Origin: Clostridiales bacterium
GTDB taxonomy: Bacteria; Bacillota; Clostridia; Oscillospirales; Oscillospiraceae
Length of the DNA stretch: 48,827 bases
Direction: 5' to 3'
NCBI GenBank assembly: GCA_022774865.1
Contig: JALFLH010000012.1
Span: 1 to 48,827, forward strand
The position numbers and the translations under genes were made by a program. Each line of letters starts with the position of its first letter. Position 1 is the first letter of the stretch. The notes beneath the pieces are model-generated. The model was not told the origin of the DNA and did not search any database. It saw nothing but the letters and a program-made list of their open reading frames with translations. Shown piece by piece: positions 1 through 6,608 of the stretch.

Positions 1-220
1 GCACCCCCACTTCCTTCATAATCTTCCTGGTACACCAGCCGATGCAGGGATGATCCCGCCCATAAGGACAACCTTCACATTCCGACTTCGGCTTTGGGGA
101 TACGGAGATTAAGTAGTAACAATTTTCTTCGCCCAGACAGCAGCCCGTTTTATTGTTTTTCCAAAAATGACAGTAGCGGCAGTCGTTTGGCTTGTCTGGG
201 GAATAGACGATTTTACTCAA
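1..220 (-). CDS. Small Cys-rich protein, 3' end cut by the window edge
   Basis: The visible part encodes 73 residues with about ten cysteines, in patterns such as CRYC, GCC and ECEGCPYGRDHPCIGWC, which suggests metal binding. The start is TTG at 220: an in-frame TGA lies two codons upstream, and a GGAGG sits eight bases before the TTG. I do not recognise a named family. Similar short Cys-rich proteins are, from memory, common on conjugative elements of Firmicutes, and the local base composition is more AT-rich than the rest of the window. A mobile-element origin is therefore inferred from context, not shown. The gene reads leftwards, away from the tRNA-Arg, and continues out of the window. 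Confidence 0.7.
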   Translation of the reverse strand, partial: MSKIVYSPDKPNDCRYCHFWKNNKTGCCLGEENCYYLISVSPKPKSECEGCPYGRDHPCIGWCTRKIMKEVGV

Positions 221-266
221 AAATCAAACCTCCAATCTTTCAGATTTACCCATGAATTTTGGGCAT

Positions 267-315
267 AAAAAAAGAGCGTCTATCCATCCCCGATACAGGG
301 GCAAATAGACGCTCT
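267..315 (-). terminator. Rho-independent terminator upstream of the Cys-rich gene
   Basis: On the minus strand, 11-bp arms (273-283 and 305-315) flank a smaller CCCC/GGGG hairpin and are followed by seven T. It ends transcription arriving from the tRNA side, or acts as an attenuator in the leader of the Cys-rich gene, which starts only about 50 bases further on. Confidence 0.8.
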
Positions 316-354
316 ATGTACATGGTAGTATTCAATTTTATTTCTTATAACGGC

Positions 355-473
355 TTAGCACTCGGAACATCCGCCTTTTGAATTAGCAAGGTTTTTAGCA
401 CGTTTTTTCGCCTAATTAGCTGGAAGCGCATTTTCATTAGCAAAAACGGCCCTTTTTCTGCTAATAATTAGCA
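355..473. repeat. Six spaced TTAGC(A) words, possible protein-binding array
   Basis: TTAGC occurs at 355, 383, 395, 416, 437 and 468, all in the same orientation. Three of them (395, 416, 437) are spaced exactly 21 bp, two helical turns. A seventh copy (629) touches the CCA end of the tRNA-Arg, and the 8-mer TTAGCTGG is shared by 416 and 629. In an AT-rich stretch between a possible mobile element and a tRNA, such an array could be arm-type integrase or excisionase sites. That is an inference; no integrase gene is in the window. Confidence 0.5.
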
Positions 474-477
474 GAAA
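455..477. repeat. 11-bp inverted repeat with 1-bp centre
   Basis: The arms at 455-465 and 467-477 are perfect (TTTCTGCTAAT and its complement), and the right arm includes one of the TTAGCA words. T-rich and A-rich flanks could make it a bidirectional terminator, but the single-base loop suits a dimeric protein site better. Confidence 0.55.
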
Positions 478-585
478 TTTTTTTCTTATCACAGCAGTTC
501 GATTTTTTAGGGCTTGTCAAAAATCAGAATTTGAAGTAAAATTTGAAAACATTATTTCGTCTCAGCAATCACACTGGAATTTGTT

Positions 586-624
586 AAAAAAAGCCGAAAA
601 CCCTTGAAAACAAAGGCTTTCGGC
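586..624 (-). terminator. Terminator of tRNA-Arg(CCU)
   Basis: Ten bases downstream of the tRNA on the minus strand, a hairpin (GCCGAAA arm against TTTTCGGC, 593-624) is followed by seven T. Confidence 0.85.
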
Positions 625-633
625 GTTGTTAGC

Positions 634-710
634 TGGCGTCCCAAAGAGGACTTGAACCTCCGACCCCACGCTTAGGAGGCGTGTGCTCTATCCAACTGAG
701 CTATTGGGAC
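634..710 (-). tRNA. tRNA-Arg, anticodon CCU
   Basis: This is a complete 77-nt cloverleaf. The 7-bp acceptor stem starts GTCCCAA, the D arm is GCTC/GAGC, the anticodon stem CACGC/GCGTG encloses loop CTCCTAA (anticodon CCT), the T loop is TTCAAGT, the discriminator is G, and CCA is encoded (634-636). It reads AGG codons. tRNA-Arg genes are frequent integration sites for tyrosine-recombinase elements, and a Cys-rich gene of possible mobile origin lies on its 3' side. A terminator follows directly. Confidence 0.95.
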
Positions 711-731
711 GTATTTAATTTTTTTGTCAGC

Positions 732-834
732 CTCCGTAATTATCGGACTCAGCTCCCAACTTAGGTTTTTCCAAGGTGAGCGTTGTAACGTAACCTTAGG
801 AGGCAGTCGCTCTATCCAACTGAGCTATACGGAC
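732..834 (-). pseudogene. Broken tRNA-Arg(CCU)-like sequence
   Basis: The 5' half (794-834) is a normal tRNA-Arg(CCU) start: acceptor GTCCGTA, D arm GCTC/GAGC and anticodon loop with CCT. Homology ends just after the anticodon, where the 3' anticodon-stem bases no longer pair. About 60 unrelated bases follow before a TACGGAG (732-738) that could pair six of seven with the acceptor arm. The whole span is about 30 bases too long and lacks a T arm I can fold. It is probably a disrupted tRNA gene; a group I intron is excluded by length. Confidence 0.65.
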
Positions 835-843
835 CTATTGTAT

Positions 844-869
844 TAAAACCCGCGATTTCACGCGGTTTA
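844..869 (-). terminator. Possible terminator between the two broken tRNA sequences
   Basis: On the minus strand, AAACCGCG pairs with CGCGGGTTT (one bulge) and is followed by TTTTAAT. It would end a transcript started at the promoter at 1084-1112. The rest of 870-975 holds nothing I can assign. Confidence 0.5.
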
Positions 870-975
870 ACACCATATATTGTATTTTTGGTTTTGGATA
901 ATATCCTCTCAGAAGAAGGGATAATCCATGGTTTGTTGCTGTCGATCTACTGTCGCGTCGGGAGCCATTTCTCAA

Positions 976-1074
976 GACGATTTGAACTCACAACAGAATT
1001 ACTGTTTTTCAGCAGACTCGTGCTCGCCCTTTTTCTTAGAAGGCGGATGCTCTATCCTGCTGAGCTACGGAGAC
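976..1074 (-). pseudogene. Broken tRNA-Arg(UCU)-like sequence
   Basis: The 5' half (1035-1074) reads as tRNA-Arg(UCU): acceptor GTCTCCG, D arm, and anticodon loop with TCT. Directly after the anticodon the expected GCGGA stem is replaced by an A-rich run. A piece resembling the 5' side and loop of a T arm (GTGAGTTCAAATC, 979-991) lies about 45 bases on, but its 3' side does not pair. A good promoter lies just upstream, so it may still be transcribed. It is likely a tRNA gene cut at the anticodon loop by a past integration or deletion. Confidence 0.6.
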
Positions 1075-1083
1075 ATCTTAGAC

Positions 1084-1112
1084 ATTTTACCCATTTTTCA
1101 TCCGACTGTCAA
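1084..1112 (-). promoter_or_regulatory. Sigma-A promoter for the tRNA-Arg array
   Basis: On the minus strand, TTGACA (1107-1112), a 17-bp spacer and TAAAAT (1084-1089). The tRNA-like 5' end lies about ten bases downstream. Confidence 0.75.
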
Positions 1113-1160
1113 GAACTATATGGTTTTTTCGGCCGAAGATGAAAAAACAGAATTTCCCCC

Positions 1161-1189
1161 TTTACAGAACAGGCAGAATCGGATATAAT
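1161..1189 (+). promoter_or_regulatory. Sigma-A promoter of prfB
   Basis: TTTACA (1161-1166), 17 bp, TATAAT (1184-1189). The start of transcription would be near 1196, about 34 bases before the chosen prfB start. Confidence 0.75.
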
Positions 1190-1229
1190 AATCCAAACTA
1201 TGGAATTTTGACGAAATGAGAGTATGGCT

Positions 1230-2357
1230 ATGAATATTGAATTTGACGCTTACAAACAGAAGCTCAACGACTGTAAGCCCGCGCTGGACGGATTGGCGGA
1301 TTCCCTGAATCTGCAGGGCCTTCGCAACGAGCTGGAGCGCTATCACGCGATGCAGGAGGCTCCCGGATTCTGGGATGACCCGGAGAAGAGCCAGAAGATC
1401 GTGGTGAAGGCGAAAATTACGGAGTCGAAAATTGAAAAATACGAAAGTATGTGCGCCAGTTGGGACGACATGATGACCATCTGCGAGATGGCCGCCGAGG
1501 AAGATGATGACTCCATGCTGGAGGAACTGAAGGAAGGTTACAATAAGCTGACTGAGCAGATGGAGACCTGCCGTCTTGAGACGCTCCTCACTGGACATTA
1601 CGACAAAAACAACGCCCTGATGAGCTTTCAGGCGGGCGCTGGCGGCACCGAGGCGCAGGATTGGTGCCAGATGCTCTATCGGATGTACACTCGCTGGGCT
1701 GAGCGCCATGGCTTTACCTACAAAATCATGGACTATCAGGAGGGAGACGAGGCTGGGGTGAAATCGGCGTCCATTCTGATTGAGGGAGAAAATGCCTACG
1801 GATTTCTGAAGGGTGAAAATGGTGTGCACCGTCTGGTTCGGGTTTCTCCCTTCGACGCCAATGCCCGCCGGCAGACTTCTTTCTCAGCCGTTGAGGTCAT
1901 CCCGGACATCGAGGACGACAGTCAGGACGTGGAAATCCGCCCGGAGGACTATGAAATGCAGGTCTACCGTTCCTCCGGCGCCGGCGGCCAGCACATCAAC
2001 AAGACTTCCTCCGCTGTCCGTCTGATCCACAAGGCAACCGGAATTGTGGTTTCCTGCCAGACGGAACGCAGCCAGTTCCAGAATAAGGAGACCTGCCTGC
2101 GTATGCTGCGCAGCAAACTGGTGGAGATCAAGGAGCGGGAGCATCTGGACAAGATTTCGGATATCAAGGGCGTCCAGCAGAAAATCGAATGGGGCAGCCA
2201 GATCCGTAACTACGTCTTTATGCCCTACACGCTGGTGAAGGATACCCGCACCGGCTGTGAAACATCCAATGTGAACGCGGTAATGGACGGTGCGCTGGAC
2301 CCCTTTATTGAGAGTTACCTGAACTGTCTGGCCACCGGAAACTGGGTTCAAAAATAA
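1230..2357 (+). CDS. prfB: Peptide chain release factor 2
   Basis: RF2 reads UGA and UAA stop codons and triggers peptide release on the ribosome. The 375-residue protein has the family layout: a helical N-terminal domain, the codon-reading SPF tripeptide at about 206-208, and the GGQ motif at about 252-254 inside SGAGGQHINKT. Two Met codons are possible (1224 and 1230). The second is chosen because the GAGAG at 1218-1222 is seven bases before it, while only one base before the first. The reading frame is continuous through the region where many RF2 genes carry the programmed UGA frameshift (about codon 25; here DSLNL), so that autoregulation is absent. It has its own sigma-A promoter and stands alone before secG. 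Confidence 0.96.
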   Translation: MNIEFDAYKQKLNDCKPALDGLADSLNLQGLRNELERYHAMQEAPGFWDDPEKSQKIVVKAKITESKIEKYESMCASWDDMMTICEMAAEEDDDSMLEELKEGYNKLTEQMETCRLETLLTGHYDKNNALMSFQAGAGGTEAQDWCQMLYRMYTRWAERHGFTYKIMDYQEGDEAGVKSASILIEGENAYGFLKGENGVHRLVRVSPFDANARRQTSFSAVEVIPDIEDDSQDVEIRPEDYEMQVYRSSGAGGQHINKTSSAVRLIHKATGIVVSCQTERSQFQNKETCLRMLRSKLVEIKEREHLDKISDIKGVQQKIEWGSQIRNYVFMPYTLVKDTRTGCETSNVNAVMDGALDPFIESYLNCLATGNWVQK

Positions 2358-2381
2358 AAGTAAAATAATATCGATTGATAC

Positions 2382-2410
2382 TTGATCTTTTTGAAAAGAC
2401 GTGCTATAAT
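2382..2410 (+). promoter_or_regulatory. Sigma-A promoter of secG (extended -10)
   Basis: TTGATC (2382-2387), 17 bp, TATAAT (2405-2410) preceded by TG-n. It leaves a leader of about 90 bases, GC-rich near its end. Confidence 0.75.
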
Positions 2411-2507
2411 AATCCGGCTGTTGTGAATCCGCATATTTGCGAGGAATTACTGGTTTGCGCCCGCCGAGAAGCGGCCGCCGCCTGAAAAGCGGAGGGAGGT
2501 TATCAAG

Positions 2508-2741
2508 ATGGTGGAGATTATTCTGACAGTTCTGGAGGTTATTGCCAGCCTGGCTCTGATCGTGGTTGTGCTGCTGCAGTCCGGCAAGGAAGCCGGCCTG
2601 TCCGGTGCGATTTCAGGCGGTTCTGAGACCTACCTGAGCAAGGGCAAGAATATGGGTCTGGATAAGAAGCTGGCTTCTTCCACAAAGTGGATTGCGCTGG
2701 CGTGGATTCTGCTGACGCTGGCTCTGAGCCTGATCCCTTGA
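2508..2741 (+). CDS. secG: Preprotein translocase subunit SecG
   Basis: SecG is a small membrane partner of SecYE that helps SecA drive protein export. The 77-residue protein has two hydrophobic segments (about 4-22 and 57-75) around the conserved loop with LLQSGKEAGLSGAISGG, the hallmark of the family, and is of normal length. The start follows GGAGGGAGG with eight bases of spacing. It has its own promoter and terminator, so it is transcribed alone; the common partners rnr and smpB are not next to it here. Confidence 0.95.
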   Translation: MVEIILTVLEVIASLALIVVVLLQSGKEAGLSGAISGGSETYLSKGKNMGLDKKLASSTKWIALAWILLTLALSLIP

Positions 2742-2753
2742 CAATTAAGACAT

Positions 2754-2789
2754 AAGACCACAGGTTTTACCTGTGGTCTTTGTTTATTT
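2754..2789 (+). terminator. Terminator of secG
   Basis: 11-bp perfect arms (2754-2764, 2770-2780) around a TTTTA loop, followed by a T-rich tail. Confidence 0.85.
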
Positions 2790-2795
2790 GTCTGG

Positions 2796-2824
2796 TAGAC
2801 TTTTCATAACCGCTGTGATAAAAT
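2796..2824 (+). promoter_or_regulatory. Probable promoter of the His-dipeptidase gene
   Basis: TAGACT (2796-2801), 17 bp, TAAAAT (2819-2824). The -35 is weak, but the same TAGACT is used before the rhomboid-like gene at 25481. Confidence 0.5.
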
Positions 2825-2856
2825 GAGGCCGAAATTCAAAATAAGGAGTGTTTCAA

Positions 2857-4299
2857 ATGGAAGCTGTCAAGCTTGCTGGACTGGAGCCTGCCAATGTGTT
2901 TGGTTTTTTTGAAAAGATTTGTTCCATTCCCCATGGCTCCAAGAACACCAAGGCAATCAGTGATTATCTGGTTGATTTCGCACAAGAGCGGGGTTTACGA
3001 TATATTCAGGACGAAGCGAATAATGTGGTCATTTTTCAGAATGGCACCTGCGGTATGGAGAACCATGCCACGGTGATCCTGCAGGGCCATATGGACATGG
3101 TCTGCGAGAAGGAGCCGTCCTGCACACTGGATATGGCGACAGAAGGTCTGGATGTGACCCACGACAATCAATATGTATATGCCAACGGAACCACGCTGGG
3201 CGGTGACGACGGAATTGCCGTTGCCTACGCGCTGGCGCTGCTGGATGATCCTACCATTGCCCATCCGCCGCTGGAAGTGGTAATTACGGTGGATGAGGAA
3301 ATCGGAATGCTGGGCGCGAATGTGATTGACCTGTCCATGCTCAATGGCCGGATGCTGCTGAATCTGGATTCCGAGGACGAGGGAATCTTCACCGTTTCCT
3401 GCGCCGGTGGGTGCCATGCCTGCATCTCCCTGCCAGCGGAGCGGAAAGCCGTCTACGGCCCCTGCGTCCGGCTGGTAGTGGATGGCCTGCAGGGCGGCCA
3501 TTCCGGCGCGGAGATTCATAAAAACCGTGCCAACGCCAACAAGGTCATGGGCGAATTCATGAGCCGGATTCAGGCTGTCATGCCTCTGTGCCTGACCTCT
3601 TTCTCCGGCGGTACCAAGGACAACGCCATTCCTCGTTCCTGCCAGGCTACACTGGTGGCTATGGGCATTAAGCTGGAGCGGATCAATGAGATCGCCGACA
3701 CGCTGCAGGCAGAGATCCGGGAGAAGTACGATGAGCCGGACGCCACGGTTCAGGCATTTGACGTGGATGCGCTGGGCGGCAATGCCCTGACCTCCGAAGC
3801 GACAGCCAAGGTGATCGGTCTGCTCTGCGCCGTCCCCAATGGTGTGCAGGCCATGAGCGACAAGATTCCCGGTCTGGTGGAAACCAGTCTGAATCTGGGT
3901 ATTGCCAAGCTGGGCAACGCCATGAATCTGACCTTCTCCGTGCGCAGCTCCGTGAATCAGGAGAAGGAAGCGCTGCTGGATAAGCTGAAGGAGCTGGCAG
4001 CTTTCTACGATGCATCCTATACGCAGAACGGCGAATATCCCGCATGGGAGTATAAAGAAGATTCCCATCTGCGGGATGTGATGGTTCAGACCTATCGCAA
4101 TATGTTCGGCAAGGAGCCGGAGGTTCTGGCGATTCATGCCGGTCTGGAATGTGGGCTGCTGGGTGAAAAGCTGCCCGGACTGGACTGCGTTTCCTTCGGG
4201 CCCCAGATGCATGACATCCACACCAGCCGGGAAAAGCTGGACATTGCCTCTACCGAACGCACCTGGAAATTCCTGCTGGAAGTTCTCAAAGCGCTTTAA
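2857..4299 (+). CDS. pepD: Aminoacyl-histidine dipeptidase (M20 family)
   Basis: This zinc peptidase cuts Xaa-His and related dipeptides in the cytoplasm, supplying free amino acids. The 480-residue protein shows the M20 metal set: GHMD (His78, Asp80), GGDDG (about 116-119), the general-base pair DEE (146-148) and GGHSG in the lid region, followed by a C-terminal catalytic part ending near HTSREKLD. The ATG at 2857 is chosen because AAGGAG ends eight bases upstream; an in-frame GTG at 2848 would overlap that ribosome site. It has its own promoter and terminator. The family assignment is firm; exact substrate range is not visible. A second M20 enzyme (pepT) lies at 9166. Confidence 0.92.
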   Translation: MEAVKLAGLEPANVFGFFEKICSIPHGSKNTKAISDYLVDFAQERGLRYIQDEANNVVIFQNGTCGMENHATVILQGHMDMVCEKEPSCTLDMATEGLDVTHDNQYVYANGTTLGGDDGIAVAYALALLDDPTIAHPPLEVVITVDEEIGMLGANVIDLSMLNGRMLLNLDSEDEGIFTVSCAGGCHACISLPAERKAVYGPCVRLVVDGLQGGHSGAEIHKNRANANKVMGEFMSRIQAVMPLCLTSFSGGTKDNAIPRSCQATLVAMGIKLERINEIADTLQAEIREKYDEPDATVQAFDVDALGGNALTSEATAKVIGLLCAVPNGVQAMSDKIPGLVETSLNLGIAKLGNAMNLTFSVRSSVNQEKEALLDKLKELAAFYDASYTQNGEYPAWEYKEDSHLRDVMVQTYRNMFGKEPEVLAIHAGLECGLLGEKLPGLDCVSFGPQMHDIHTSREKLDIASTERTWKFLLEVLKAL

Positions 4300-4310
4300 T
4301 CTGATTCTTC

Positions 4311-4341
4311 AAAGACCTCACCGTGCGGTGGGGTCTTTTTT
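4311..4341 (+). terminator. Terminator of pepD, overlapping the end of the facing gene
   Basis: Arms 4312-4322 and about 4327-4337 (one G-T pair) with a T run. The stem also encodes the last codons and stop (4318-4320) of the convergent flippase gene. Confidence 0.85.
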
Positions 4342-5820
4342 GCGCAGCAGACCTTTAACCCAGATGACATCTCTCCGCTTCAGTACGCCGAGCAAAAAGA
4401 GAAGGCTGCCGAGTACCAGCAGATAGGCTGCACTTCTGGCGGCTGCGCCCCGCAGATGAGAGACGGTCCAGACGGCAAACAGCATTGCCACGGCGGAGCA
4501 GGCAGGAACCCGGACGGGAATCCGAATTCCGGTGATTTTCATCAGCCGGTTCAGGCTCAGGCCGAAATTCAGCACATGAGTCACCAGAAAGCTGGCAAAA
4601 TACCCTTCCATGCCATACCGCGGCAGAAGGATGTATAAAAAAACCACATCCAGAAAGGATGTCAGAATGTTGTAGCGGACGCAGATTTTCTGCTGCCCCA
4701 GCCCCTTGGTCATGGCATCGGTAATGGCGTCGCAGTAGAGCATTGGAACCAGCGGGGAATACCACCGCAGATACCGGGCAGCGTCCGCCCGGCCATACAG
4801 GGTCAGGCACAGCGTGTCCGACAGCAAAATCAGCAGGCCGCAGAAGGTGATTCCGTAAATCAGCGCCACGTGGAGACTTTTCCGGACAAGATAGTCAATC
4901 CTCGCTTTGCTCCCGGCGGCATTGCACCGTGCCAGTTCGGGAATCAGCAATTCGGTCAGGCCGAACAGAATGGCGGCGGGAAACATCATCACCGGGAATA
5001 CCATGCCGCTGACCAGACCGAAGGCCGCCAGCGGGCTTCCGACTTTGGGGTTCAGCGCCAGCCGCTTGGGAACCATCAGGTTCTCCACTGTGTTAATGCC
5101 GGATTTCAGATCGTCTGCCAGCGCCAGTGGAACCGCTGCCCGAAGCAGGCGGCTGCGCACGGGAATGGGAACACCGCGGGGGGCGTGTTCCCGCAACCGC
5201 AGAACCATCAGGCACAAAAGCGTCAGGCATCCGCCCAGACTGCTGCCCAGAATCACCGCCATGCAGGCTCTGGCCGGGTCATTCCCCGACCAAAGGGTCA
5301 GGATTGCCAGCGTCAGAGCCATGGAGCAGAACTGCTCGGCCACCTCGACGGCCGCCAGCGTGCCGATGCGGTTGGCTGCGGTGAAATACCCGATCATGAC
5401 GCCGCACAGACAGGTTACGGGCAGGAAGGCGGCGTACAGTCGCAGGGCAGATGCGGTGCGGCTGTCTCCGATCCAGCTTTCCGCGATCCGGGGCGCGAAA
5501 TAGAACAGTCCGGCAGACACGGCGCCGCTGAACAGAATACTGTAAACAAAGCAGGTGGAGAGTACCCAGAAGACATTTTTTGCGCTGTTCCGACCCAACT
5601 CCTCGGCGGTCAGGTACATGGTGGCGGTGCGGATGCCGCCCATGCCTGCCACCATGGAAAGATTTCCCACAGACATGACCAACTGCAGCAGCCCGATTCC
5701 GGCTGCGCCGATGCGGCCGGACAGGTATACCTGAAAAGACGTGCCGGCAAACCGCAGCAGCAGGTTGACACCGGTGAGCAGCATTGCGGAATAGAAAATG
5801 GGCAGCTTTTTGGGCAACAT
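4318..5820 (-). CDS. Polysaccharide/lipid flippase-type membrane protein (MOP superfamily, SpoVB-like)
   Basis: The 500-residue protein is hydrophobic throughout, with roughly 12-14 membrane segments and the MOP-type start KKLPIFYSAMLLTGVNLLLR, so it should move a lipid-linked sugar or precursor across the membrane. SpoVB/MurJ-like proteins of this size are common in spore formers. Which substrate is moved cannot be told. The ATG at 5820 follows AAGGGGGG. That ribosome site lies in the 3' arm of a perfect 12-bp hairpin (5824-5858), so translation may be controlled. Its 3' end overlaps the terminator of the convergent pepD gene. It may be co-transcribed with yitT and tmcAL upstream, although 185 bases separate it from yitT. 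Confidence 0.8.
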   Translation of the reverse strand: MLPKKLPIFYSAMLLTGVNLLLRFAGTSFQVYLSGRIGAAGIGLLQLVMSVGNLSMVAGMGGIRTATMYLTAEELGRNSAKNVFWVLSTCFVYSILFSGAVSAGLFYFAPRIAESWIGDSRTASALRLYAAFLPVTCLCGVMIGYFTAANRIGTLAAVEVAEQFCSMALTLAILTLWSGNDPARACMAVILGSSLGGCLTLLCLMVLRLREHAPRGVPIPVRSRLLRAAVPLALADDLKSGINTVENLMVPKRLALNPKVGSPLAAFGLVSGMVFPVMMFPAAILFGLTELLIPELARCNAAGSKARIDYLVRKSLHVALIYGITFCGLLILLSDTLCLTLYGRADAARYLRWYSPLVPMLYCDAITDAMTKGLGQQKICVRYNILTSFLDVVFLYILLPRYGMEGYFASFLVTHVLNFGLSLNRLMKITGIRIPVRVPACSAVAMLFAVWTVSHLRGAAARSAAYLLVLGSLLFLLGVLKRRDVIWVKGLLRKKDPTAR

Positions 5821-5823
5821 GAT

Positions 5824-5858
5824 CCCCCCTTGTCCCTACCATATGCGGACAAGGGGGG
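5824..5858 (-). promoter_or_regulatory. Hairpin that buries the flippase ribosome-binding site
   Basis: Perfect 12-bp inverted repeat (5824-5835 and 5847-5858; CCCCCCTTGTCC and its complement) with an 11-base loop containing CATATG. In the minus-strand mRNA the C-rich arm comes first and pairs with GGACAAGGGGGG, which is the ribosome site just before the ATG at 5820. Confidence 0.7.
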
Positions 5859-6005
5859 GGATAGAACCGGTCTGACAAACAGCACCTGGAATCGGACATT
5901 CAGCAGAGAAGATCAACGAAAAATAAGCGCTCAACAGTCAGCGGAAGAATGCGTCAATGGAATGACGCTTTTCTGTGCAGAGCGGTTCGGCGGGCCGTTC
6001 GTTTC

Positions 6006-6608
6006 CTATATTTTTTTAACGGGTATTTTCTGGATCAGACCGATAATCTGTCCCGACAGGATCACTGTCAACAGGGAATAGATGATCCGGCGGAAGGGAA
6101 TGTAGCTCAGTGAAAGGGTCAGAACCAGCAGGTCGCTGGCCAGATAAATCCATTGAATGTCGATTTTGGTCAGATGGGTCAGGCTCATGGCCAGCGCGTC
6201 GTCGCCGCTGGTGGCACCGCCGGAGCGGACGCACAGCCCCGCGCCGATGCCGATGAACAGGGCGCCGGCGACGGAGGCGGTGAGGGGCATATCCGCGATC
6301 CCCGGCCACAGGGGCGGGAAGCATTCACAGACGGCATAGCCAATGGAATACCCGCAGGCGGCAATGATGGAGTAACCGATGAAATCCTTGCCCAGGGTTT
6401 TCCAGCCCAGCAGGTAACAGGCAGCGTTCAGCAGAAAGCTGGATATGGCGGGGGAAATCCCCAGCCAGTGATGCAGCAGCAGCGTCAGGCCGAAAACGCC
6501 GCCCTCCGTGACGCTGGACAGGGCGTGGATGTTGTACATTCCGAAGGCCTGAAAGGCGCTGCTCAGAAAGGCGACGATGCAGTTGACGGGTTTGAGTTTG
6601 GGGAACAT
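6006..6608 (-). CDS. YitT-family membrane protein
   Basis: The 200-residue integral membrane protein has five to six hydrophobic segments and the family's glycine-rich signature near residue 128-140 (SGGATSGDDALAM). The family is widespread in Firmicutes; its biochemical function is unsettled. This protein lacks the C-terminal soluble DUF2179 domain that longer YitT proteins carry, so it is the short form. Its ATG (6608, AAGGAG eleven bases upstream) lies inside the last codons of tmcAL, a 46-base overlap, so the two are translated from one message. The 5821-6005 gap downstream holds a short GCGTCA/TGACGC hairpin and the flippase hairpin, and nothing else I can assign. Confidence 0.82.
   Translation of the reverse strand: MFPKLKPVNCIVAFLSSAFQAFGMYNIHALSSVTEGGVFGLTLLLHHWLGISPAISSFLLNAACYLLGWKTLGKDFIGYSIIAACGYSIGYAVCECFPPLWPGIADMPLTASVAGALFIGIGAGLCVRSGGATSGDDALAMSLTHLTKIDIQWIYLASDLLVLTLSLSYIPFRRIIYSLLTVILSGQIIGLIQKIPVKKI

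Noticed and set aside
732..1074. tRNA genes with introns
   Set aside because: The inserted stretches are tens of bases, far shorter than group I introns, and no matching 3' halves follow.
888..1188. Two short plus-strand frames over the broken tRNA region
   Set aside because: No ribosome site and overlap with tRNA-like sequence and a promoter on the other strand.
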